Of a DNA stretch of 6,462 nt, positions 1 to 5,210 are shown piece after piece. The stretch lies in assembly GCA_030612605.1 (NCBI GenBank), contig JAUWNO010000129.1, positions 1 to 6,462 of the forward strand. The letters are read 5' to 3'. Within the stretch, counting starts at the first letter, position 1; each line of letters begins with the position of its first letter. Position numbers and translations under genes: made by a program. The notes beneath the pieces were generated by a model that saw nothing but the letters and a program-made list of their open reading frames with translations, had not been told where the DNA came from and searched no databases. This DNA comes from Armatimonadota bacterium. GTDB taxonomy: Bacteria > Cloacimonadota > Cloacimonadia > Cloacimonadales > TCS61.

Positions 1-2
1 GG

Positions 3-2144
3 AAACTTAAGGATTATGAACAAGCTCTTTCTTTTTATAATCAAGCTTTAGCAACATACGAGGAAACAAAAAATAAAAAGGGAATATCTACAACATTAAA
101 TAATATTGCAGTTATTTATGAATATTCTCAAGATTTTGATAAAGCTTTGGATTATTTTAAAAGGTCATTAATTCTGAAAAAGGAATTAGATGATAAATAT
201 GGCTTTGCAAATACATCCAAGAATATTGGTAGTTTATATGTAGATAAAAATGACATGGATACAGCATTGGATTATCTTAAACAAAGTTTAGAATGTGCTT
301 TGGAAATCGATGCAAAAGAATTAATTAAAGATGATTATGTGATTTTGGCCAATTTATATAAAGAACTCAAAGATTTTGAAAAGGCATTAGAATATGAAGT
401 TCTTGCTTCAACCATCAAAGATAGTATCTTCAATGAAAATATGAGTAAAGAATTCGCAGAAATGCATGTAAAATACGAATCCGAAAAAAAAGAAAATGAA
501 ATCTTATCGCTTCAAAAAGAGAAAGAATTTCAAAAAAAACTTCAACTTTGGTTACAGTTGATAATCCTATTAATTCTTATTTTTCTTGTAATTATTATTA
601 CTTTTTTTATAATTAAACAAAAAATTAATATAAAATTACAGGAACAGATTTCTGAGCGAGAACATGCAGAAAAGGAATTAGAAAGATATCAGCAACACTT
701 GGAAAAATTGGTAGAGGAACGTACCTCTGAATTAAAAGAGAGTGAGGGAAAATATCGTTCTCTTGTGGATAATATTAATGATGCAGTTTATAAGGTTAAT
801 CCAAAAGGTTATTTTACCTATGCGAATAAAATTATGGAAGAACAGGTGGGAATTACATCTGAAATGTTTTATTCTCTAAAACTTACTGATATTGTCATTC
901 CGGAAGATCATAAGATTTCTTTAGAGAATTTCAAGAAAGCTTTAGATGGTGAAATTCCATTACCTTTTGAGATAAAATATAAAAAATCTGATGGAAGTTT
1001 GATAATTGTTGAAACAAGTATCACTCCAATTTATGATGGAAAGAAAGTTAGCATGATTCAAGGAATATCCCGTGATATTACTCAGCGTAAAGCTGCTGAG
1101 GAGATGTTCAGGAAGTTTGAATTTATTGCAAACACTTCGATTGAATTCATGAGCTTAATTAACAAAGATTATATTTATGAAACCGTGAACAAAGCATTTG
1201 GATGTACTTTCAAAAATTTGCAACCCGAAGAGATTGTTGGTAAATCCGTTAAACAGATTTGGGGAGAAGAACAATTTAACAATGTCATAAAAAGTTATCT
1301 TGATAAATGTTTTACAGGAAAAGTCATTCACTGTGAGGCGTGGTTTGATTTTGTAGATTTTGGACATCGCTATTTTGAAGTTACATATACTCCATATAAA
1401 AACGAATCAGGTGAAATAACTCATGCAGTTGTTATTACACGAGATTCAACAAATAAGAAAAACATGGAGGATCAATTAGTTCGCTCAGAACGCATGGCAA
1501 GTATAGGAAAATTAGCTGCCGGGATTGCTCATGAAATCAGGAATCCTCTGGCAAATATTAATGCTTCTGCACAATTAAGTATTAAAAAAATAGAGTCAAA
1601 AGAACCAATTCAAGATTATCTGGAAATTATTATGAGGAATTCTAATGAAGCAAATAAAATCATCAAGGAATTACTTGATTTTGCCAAACCGAGAGAACTT
1701 AAATTTGAAGATAATTTAATTTCTGATATTCTGGAAGATGTAATGAAAAATCTAAAAGCAAGATTTTCAAAAAATAAAATCAAAATCACTAAACATTTTG
1801 AAAAAGATATTCCCAAAATCAAAGCAGATAAAAAATGGCTTGAACAAGCTTTTCAGAATATTATCATCAATTCTATCCAAGCATTTGAAGATGGAGGAGA
1901 CATCTCTATTTCTACATCTTTAGATGCTGAAAACAAAATTGAAATTGTTATTTCGGATAATGGAAAAGGCATTCCAAAAGAGAATCTGGAAAAAATATTT
2001 GACCCATTCTTCACCACAAAAGATGAAGGAGTTGGTTTGGGTTTAGCTTTAGTTCATCAGATCATTGAAGACCATAATGGTTTTATAAATATTGAAAGCG
2101 AAATTGGAAAAGGTACAAAAGTAATAATTAAATTGAATATTTAA
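3..2144 (+). CDS. TPR-repeat membrane sensor histidine kinase with two PAS domains (5' partial)
   Basis: Probable inner-membrane sensor kinase that autophosphorylates on His and passes phosphate to a receiver. The frame is open from base 3, so the true start lies outside the window; the TTG at 147 sits inside a TPR unit and is not the start. Domains: a partial TPR, then three 40-codon TPR units at 84-203, 204-323 and 324-443; a charged linker; one hydrophobic TM segment (about 546-615); a coiled coil (about 620-735); PAS1 (about 741-1085); PAS2 (about 1100-1455, more divergent); HisKA with H-box HEIRNPL (His codon 1530-1532); HATPase_c with N-box Asn at 1869, DNGKGIP near 1956, DPFFTTK and GVGLGLALVHQI. 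The catalytic set is complete and NtrB-like. Any signal peptide would be upstream. The TPRs probably lie outside the cytoplasm and sense a protein or peptide, but the ligand is unknown. The NtrC-type regulator 441 nt downstream is the obvious partner. Confidence 0.95.
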   Translation, partial: KLKDYEQALSFYNQALATYEETKNKKGISTTLNNIAVIYEYSQDFDKALDYFKRSLILKKELDDKYGFANTSKNIGSLYVDKNDMDTALDYLKQSLECALEIDAKELIKDDYVILANLYKELKDFEKALEYEVLASTIKDSIFNENMSKEFAEMHVKYESEKKENEILSLQKEKEFQKKLQLWLQLIILLILIFLVIIITFFIIKQKINIKLQEQISEREHAEKELERYQQHLEKLVEERTSELKESEGKYRSLVDNINDAVYKVNPKGYFTYANKIMEEQVGITSEMFYSLKLTDIVIPEDHKISLENFKKALDGEIPLPFEIKYKKSDGSLIIVETSITPIYDGKKVSMIQGISRDITQRKAAEEMFRKFEFIANTSIEFMSLINKDYIYETVNKAFGCTFKNLQPEEIVGKSVKQIWGEEQFNNVIKSYLDKCFTGKVIHCEAWFDFVDFGHRYFEVTYTPYKNESGEITHAVVITRDSTNKKNMEDQLVRSERMASIGKLAAGIAHEIRNPLANINASAQLSIKKIESKEPIQDYLEIIMRNSNEANKIIKELLDFAKPRELKFEDNLISDILEDVMKNLKARFSKNKIKITKHFEKDIPKIKADKKWLEQAFQNIIINSIQAFEDGGDISISTSLDAENKIEIVISDNGKGIPKENLEKIFDPFFTTKDEGVGLGLALVHQIIEDHNGFINIESEIGKGTKVIIKLNI

Positions 2145-2210
2145 TATTGAAGATTGAATATTAATCTCTGGGTTCTCTGCCTGCCACATAAGGAAGAATG
2201 ACTCTTTCGG

Positions 2211-2286
2211 GGTTCAGAGGTTCAGAGGTTCTGGGTTCAGGGTTCAAGGTTCCCGTGTTCACGAATTCACGTGTTCTGGGTTCTGG
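2211..2286. repeat. GC-rich tandem array of GGTTC-type 7-8-mers
   Basis: Ten consecutive degenerate units read as GGTTCAGA, GGTTCAGA, GGTTCTG, GGTTCAG, GGTTCAA, GGTTCCC, GTGTTCAC, GAATTCAC, GTGTTCTG, GGTTCTGG. An isolated related unit lies at 2170-2177. Unit length alternates between 7 and 8 nt, so the array does not keep a codon phase. It is clearly richer in G+C than the AT-rich DNA on both sides. No ORF with a ribosome binding site crosses it. Such arrays are probably slippage-expanded spacer DNA; no function can be assigned from the sequence. Confidence 0.9.
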
Positions 2287-2311
2287 ATTGGGCTGAAACT
2301 AAAATCTGAAT

Positions 2312-2471
2312 GAAACCTTGAAAGCGAGACACTCTGAAAATGTCTCTTTCAATGGATACTTGCATTTGACACTTTCAGAGTAATAATCTAAAGAAACCTT
2401 GAAAGTGCTAAGCAAGAAGAAGTTTTATGAAAGAAGCCTTTTCAAGGATGGATTGAAAAAGTCTCTTTCAA
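2312..2471. repeat. Cluster of TTGAAAG / CTTTCAA hairpin repeats
   Basis: Six copies of a short motif alternate in orientation: CCTTGAAAG at 2316 and 2397, and CTTTCA-like complements near 2346, 2372, 2440 and 2465. They form successive possible hairpins: 2318-2330 with 2342-2352 (11 bp with a 2-nt bulge), 2370-2377 with 2400-2407 (8 bp), and 2453-2458 with 2466-2471 (6 bp). Exact direct repeats are the 13-mer at 2312-2324 and 2393-2405, and the 11-mer at 2342-2352 and 2461-2471. The block has no convincing ORF. It could be a decayed REP-like element, or RNA structure in the spacer between kinase and regulator. No U tract follows that would make it a clear terminator. Confidence 0.7.
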
Positions 2472-2585
2472 CTTTTCTCTAATTTGTAATTTGATATTTG
2501 GAATTTTATATATGGATTTTTTATGTTTAGTATATCGATCCACTTAAAAAATTGAAGGAACCAAAAAAATAAATAGGGGAGACTT

Positions 2586-3968
2586 GTGGAAAATATTTTA
2601 ATCGTTGAAGATAATAAAGATATGCAATTTATTCTTTCGCATATCTTAGAGGAAGAAGGTTATACAACTGCAATTGCTAAAAATGGTGAAATAGCATTAA
2701 AGAGAATTAAAGCTAAAACACCAAATCTTATCGTCCTCGATGTTCGCATGCCGAAAATGGATGGTTTTGAAGTTTTGGAAAAAGTGAAGAAAATCAATCC
2801 TGAAATCCAGATAATTATGATTACAGCTTTTGGTGAAATCAAGGATTCTGTGAAAGCGATGAAATTGGGAGCTTATGATTATATTACAAAACCGTTTGAT
2901 AATGATGAAATTATTTTCACCATAAAAAAAGCTTTGAAGAATCAATCTCTCACAAAAGAAGTAAAAGAGCTCAGAAAAAGATTGAAAGATAAGGATAATA
3001 ACGAAATTGTTGTGGGAGAAAGTTCTGAAATTCAGAACATTGTGAAACAAGTTAATTTAATAGCTCCTACAAATATGATCGTTATTATTCAGGGAAAAAG
3101 CGGAACCGGAAAAGAGGTTTTTGCGAATATGATACATCATAAAAGTAAACGAAATTCAGAACCGTTTATTGCTATTGATTGCGGAGCAATACCGGAAACG
3201 CTTCTTGAAAGCGAGTTGTTCGGTCATGAAGAAGGTGCATTTACCGGAGCGAGTTCCATGAAAAAAGGCAAGTTTGAACTTGCAGAGGGTGGAACTTTAT
3301 TTTTTGATGAGATCACAAACCTTCCTGAAAGTGGTCAGAAAAAGTTGTTACGTGCAATTGAAGAGAATGAGATTCATCATATTGGAGGGAAAAAACCTAT
3401 TCCGGTAGATGTTCGCATAATTGTGGCTGCCAATTCAAACCTTTTGGAAGCTGTTACGAAAAACGAATTCCGGGATGATTTGTTTTATAGATTAAATCAG
3501 TTCAGTATCTTTCTTCCTCTTCTTCATGAGAGAAAAGATGATATTCCGATTTTGGCAAAAGAATTTTTATTAGAAGCTAATATTGAATTGGATAAAGATG
3601 TGAGAGGATTTTCATCAAAAGCAATGAGAATACTTCAAGTATATCACTGGCCCGGAAATATCAGGGAATTGAAACATGTCGTCAAAAGGGCAGTTTTAGT
3701 TTGCGAGAACGATTATATTCATCCTGAATGCTTTCCCAAAAGTCTATCCAGAATCGATTGCGAGATTTATATTCCGGACGTTTTTGAATCGGATTTTTCA
3801 ATGGAGACTGTTACTAATAAAGTAGAAAAGAAAATGGTTTTGCGTGCTCTCGATTTGGCTGAAGGAAACAAAACTAAATCTGCAGAGTATTTAAAAATTA
3901 CGCGGAAAAGTTTGTATCGAATGATGCGAAAATTTGGGATTCCATTTAAATGGAATCCCATGAAATAA
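2586..3968 (+). CDS. NtrC-family sigma-54-dependent response regulator
   Basis: Cytoplasmic activator: once phosphorylated, the AAA+ ring hydrolyses ATP to remodel sigma-54 RNA polymerase. At 460 aa it has the usual full length. Receiver about 1-118 with acidic pair E8/D9, phosphoacceptor D52, T80 and K102. AAA+ about 140-375 with Walker A GKSGTGKE at 170-177 (most relatives have E, not K, at 171), the sigma-54 contact loop GAFTGA at 217-222, Walker B LFFDE ending at 241-242, the FRDDLFYRL arginine region about 294-302, and WPGNIREL as sensor II. A Fis-type HTH lies at about 418-455. The start is GTG at 2586, supported by the strong AGGGGAG 4-5 nt upstream; the ILIVEDN strand begins at residue 4, so no earlier start is needed. 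The likely kinase is the gene ending at 2144. The last codons form a perfect palindrome. The specific target is inferred from the site near 4000. Confidence 0.97.
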   Translation: MENILIVEDNKDMQFILSHILEEEGYTTAIAKNGEIALKRIKAKTPNLIVLDVRMPKMDGFEVLEKVKKINPEIQIIMITAFGEIKDSVKAMKLGAYDYITKPFDNDEIIFTIKKALKNQSLTKEVKELRKRLKDKDNNEIVVGESSEIQNIVKQVNLIAPTNMIVIIQGKSGTGKEVFANMIHHKSKRNSEPFIAIDCGAIPETLLESELFGHEEGAFTGASSMKKGKFELAEGGTLFFDEITNLPESGQKKLLRAIEENEIHHIGGKKPIPVDVRIIVAANSNLLEAVTKNEFRDDLFYRLNQFSIFLPLLHERKDDIPILAKEFLLEANIELDKDVRGFSSKAMRILQVYHWPGNIRELKHVVKRAVLVCENDYIHPECFPKSLSRIDCEIYIPDVFESDFSMETVTNKVEKKMVLRALDLAEGNKTKSAEYLKITRKSLYRMMRKFGIPFKWNPMK

Positions 3969-3976
3969 TTTTTTTT
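3935..3976 (+). terminator. Probable intrinsic terminator overlapping the 3' end of the NtrC-type gene
   Basis: A perfect 26-nt palindrome at 3935-3960 (arms TGGGATTCCATTT and its complement) is followed by eight T residues at 3969-3976. The palindrome lies within the coding sequence and encodes most of the last residues (GIPFKWNP), with the TAA stop at 3966-3968 between hairpin and T run. The 8-nt gap between stem and T run is longer than in ideal intrinsic terminators, and the stem centre TTAA must open as a loop. It is still the only terminator-like structure before the separate downstream promoter. Confidence 0.6.
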
Positions 3977-3980
3977 ACAA

Positions 3981-4019
3981 TTGTGTCATTTTGTCACGTT
4001 TTGTTTCTTTCTGACACAA
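3981..4019. promoter_or_regulatory. Candidate enhancer (activator) site, TTGTGTCA inverted repeat
   Basis: TTGTGTCA at 3981-3988 is the exact reverse complement of TGACACAA at 4012-4019, and an extra direct TGTCA half-site lies at 3992-3996. The centre is near 4000, about 160 bp upstream of the start site predicted for the sigma-54 promoter at 4137-4153. That is a usual distance for NtrC-type activators, which bind paired dyads and loop to the promoter. The DNA between is very AT-rich and holds one IHF-like match (TTTCAA-N4-TTA, 4086-4098, one mismatch). Binding by the neighbouring regulator is inferred from position and symmetry only. Confidence 0.42.
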
Positions 4020-4136
4020 AAAAAGAAATTTTATTTTTCACACTTCATAACCCTAAAAAAAATAGCGATTTTATTATTTATTGTTTTTCAAATAATTATA
4101 ACAATTCTTAAGACTTATAATATTTATTTTTTTTGC

Positions 4137-4153
4137 TTGGTTCGGTAAATGCA
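4137..4153 (+). promoter_or_regulatory. Sigma-54 (-24/-12) promoter upstream of the stand-alone receiver operon
   Basis: The sequence TTGGTTCGGTAAATGCA matches the sigma-54 consensus TTGGCACRNNNNTTGCW, with GG (4139-4140) and GC (4151-4152) separated by exactly 10 nt. Mismatches are CA to TT in the -24 element and one T to A in the -12 element; TTGG, the C and purine of CACR, and TGC are kept. Transcription should start near 4163-4165, giving a leader of about 140 nt before the ATG at 4305. A sigma-54 activator gene directly upstream and a dyad at 3981-4019 make the assignment coherent. Confidence 0.7.
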
Positions 4154-4180
4154 TATTGAAAGAAGAAAAGCGAAAATTAG

Positions 4181-4200
4181 ACGCAGATGAACGCAGATAA
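4181..4200. repeat. Tandem ACGCAGATRA 10-mer pair
   Basis: ACGCAGATGA is followed directly by ACGCAGATAA. From general recollection, such CAGAT-type short tandem units recur in intergenic DNA of many unrelated environmental bacteria, often near the CAGGAT-type repeat that follows here at 4214. It lies in the predicted leader of the receiver operon. No function is apparent. Confidence 0.75.
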
Positions 4201-4213
4201 AATATGATTATTA

Positions 4214-4285
4214 GACAGGATTAACAGGATATACAGGATAAAATTTAATTATTATTAATATCCTGTATATCCTGTTAATCCTGTC
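4214..4285. repeat. 27-bp perfect inverted repeat built from ACAGGATTA-type 9-mers
   Basis: The left arm (4214-4240) and right arm (4259-4285) are exact reverse complements over 27 nt, with an 18-nt AT-only loop at 4241-4258. Each arm consists of three near-identical 9-mers (ACAGGATTA, ACAGGATAT, ACAGGATA). The + strand is followed by ten A residues (4286-4295) and not a U tract, so it is not a canonical terminator on either strand. In the predicted operon leader it would form a very stable hairpin ending 20 nt before the ATG, immediately upstream of the A-rich stretch and GGA ribosome binding site. Confidence 0.95.
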
Positions 4286-4304
4286 AAAAAAAAAAGGAAA
4301 AATA

Positions 4305-4682
4305 ATGGGTTCTGTTTTAATAGTAGAAGACAATAAAGATATGCAATTTCTTCTTTCACACATTCTAAATGGAATAGGAATCAGCACGATAATTGCCGGA
4401 AATGCTTATGCTGCTATGCAAGAGATTGAAAAATCAATTCCGGATTTGGTACTTCTGGATATTCGCTTACCTGGAATGGATGGTTTAGAAGCATTAAAAA
4501 GAATTAAGCAAAAATATAAGGATATTCAAACAATTATGATAACAGCATACAGCAGCATTGCTAATAGAGCAGAAGCTTTGGAACTGGGTGCTAACGATTA
4601 TATTACTAAACCATTTGATAATGATGAACTAATTTTTAAAATAAGAGAAGGATTAAACAGAAGCCGTGAAAATGAAATATAA
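4305..4682 (+). CDS. Stand-alone receiver (CheY/Spo0F-type single-domain response regulator)
   Basis: A 125-aa protein that is only a receiver domain, with no output domain. It has E8/D9, phosphoacceptor D52, T80 and K102, all at the same residue numbers as in the NtrC-type regulator upstream. By gapless eye alignment about 63 of the first 117 residues are identical, including EDNKDMQF, LSHIL and a continuous run from D98 to E108. The ATG at 4305 has AAGGA 6 nt upstream, after a ten-A run. It is the first gene of a compact unit and overlaps the next frame by up to 17 nt. It may act as a phosphate sink, phosphorelay intermediate or protein-interaction switch on the same kinase. It is probably made from the sigma-54 promoter at 4137-4153, so under control of the upstream activator. 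Confidence 0.95.
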   Translation: MGSVLIVEDNKDMQFLLSHILNGIGISTIIAGNAYAAMQEIEKSIPDLVLLDIRLPGMDGLEALKRIKQKYKDIQTIMITAYSSIANRAEALELGANDYITKPFDNDELIFKIREGLNRSRENEI

Positions 4683-4986
4683 AATGAAAGAGAAAATCAA
4701 GAAAAATAACATAATTTTAATCAATTGTCCCATTTGTAATGAACCGGAATATATTATTCTCGATGGAAATTATACAGTTTTATACAATGAATGTAAAAAT
4801 TCAAAATCTAATGAGAAATATCATCTGCAAATTGAAAAGAACTTTTTGGGATATTCAATAAAGGCTAGTTTTTTTTCTAAGGTTTCAGGTAGCTTCCAAT
4901 TTATGAAAATCAGTTACAGAAAACCAACAATACAAGAATATAAATTTATTTATGAAGAAATAAAGAATTCCAGATTTTTAAGATGA
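4666..4986 (+). CDS. Hypothetical Cys-containing small protein
   Basis: I do not recognise this family. The longest reading starts at GTG 4666 (106 aa) and overlaps the receiver gene by 17 nt; ATG 4672 (with AGAAG at 4659-4663) or ATG 4684 (just after the preceding stop) are equally reasonable, so the start is uncertain by up to six codons. After a Lys-rich N-terminus comes NCPICNEPEYI with a CxxC pair (C21, C24), then a single Cys (C43) and a His (H53). This could be a degenerate or C3H-type zinc site, as the second CxxC of a normal zinc ribbon is missing. The C-terminal half is mixed and basic, with no membrane span or signal peptide. Tight spacing on both sides argues that it is translated with the receiver and the following small membrane peptide. 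Confidence 0.72.
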   Translation: MKMKYKMKEKIKKNNIILINCPICNEPEYIILDGNYTVLYNECKNSKSNEKYHLQIEKNFLGYSIKASFFSKVSGSFQFMKISYRKPTIQEYKFIYEEIKNSRFLR

Positions 4987-4993
4987 GGTATTT

Positions 4994-5104
4994 ATGTTAG
5001 TTATCGTTATTATTTTATTATATTTAGTTTTGATAATAGCACTTTGGAATCTGGTCAAAGTTGCTTTTAAAAGAAAAGGGAGAATTCAAAATATTAGAAA
5101 ATAG
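4994..5104 (+). CDS. Small single-span membrane protein (36 aa)
   Basis: The frame from ATG 4994 to TAG 5102-5104 encodes 36 residues: a strongly hydrophobic stretch (MLVIVIILLYLVLIIALW, residues 1-18), then a basic tail with KRKGR and a C-terminal RK. By the positive-inside rule the tail would be cytoplasmic. GAGG at 4985-4988 lies 5 nt before the ATG and overlaps the TGA stop of the preceding gene, so translation looks coupled. It ends before the palindrome at 5151. Such small inner-membrane proteins can bind and modulate sensor kinases, and the kinase in this window has a single TM segment, but that partnership is inference. A chance AT-rich ORF cannot be excluded; the good ribosome binding site and clean TM/basic-tail layout argue against it. 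Confidence 0.66.
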   Translation: MLVIVIILLYLVLIIALWNLVKVAFKRKGRIQNIRK

Positions 5105-5150
5105 ATTTATAAGTTTCACCAGTCGTAAATGCAAAAAACCCTCCGAAGAT

Positions 5151-5190
5151 ACAAAAGAGATTTGCAATTGCAAATCTCTTTTGTTGTTTT
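5151..5190. terminator. Palindromic terminator between convergent genes
   Basis: A perfect 34-nt palindrome at 5151-5184 (each arm ACAAAAGAGATTTGCAA or its complement) lies between the + strand unit ending at 5104 and the - strand gene ending at 5211. On the + strand it is followed by a T-rich stretch (TTTT at 5187-5190, then more T-rich bases). On the - strand a T6 run (A run at 5133-5138) comes about 12 nt after the stem, so termination in that direction would be weaker. Its position favours use by both convergent transcripts. Confidence 0.75.
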
Positions 5191-5210
5191 ATTCTTTAAT
5201 AATGACTTTT

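Noticed and set aside
147..149. TTG as the start of the sensor kinase
   Set aside because: The same frame is open back to base 3 and encodes in-register 40-residue TPR units, so the start lies outside the window.
2141..2164. TTAATATT/AATATTAA hairpin just after the kinase gene as a terminator
   Set aside because: The 8-bp stem is pure A/T with no U tract after it, so it would be too weak to call.
2491..2540. Sigma-70 promoter for the NtrC-type gene (TTGATA near 2491)
   Set aside because: No acceptable -10 element lies at 16-18 nt spacing; AT-rich DNA gives many such partial matches.
2697..3050. 117-codon - strand frame
   Set aside because: It is antisense to the receiver domain of the NtrC-type regulator and has an Ile/Phe/Asn-rich composition typical of a shadow of AT-rich coding DNA.
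4181..4285. CRISPR array
   Set aside because: The units are 9-10 nt and adjacent, with no regular 25-40-nt repeats or unique spacers and no cas genes; the long match is an inverted pair.
4214..4285. Terminal inverted repeats of an insertion sequence or MITE
   Set aside because: Only 18 nt lie between the arms, no target-site duplication flanks them (bases 4211-4213 and 4286-4288 differ), and there is no transposase.
4214..4295. Intrinsic terminator
   Set aside because: The strong stem is followed by A10 on the + strand, and no U tract follows it on the - strand.
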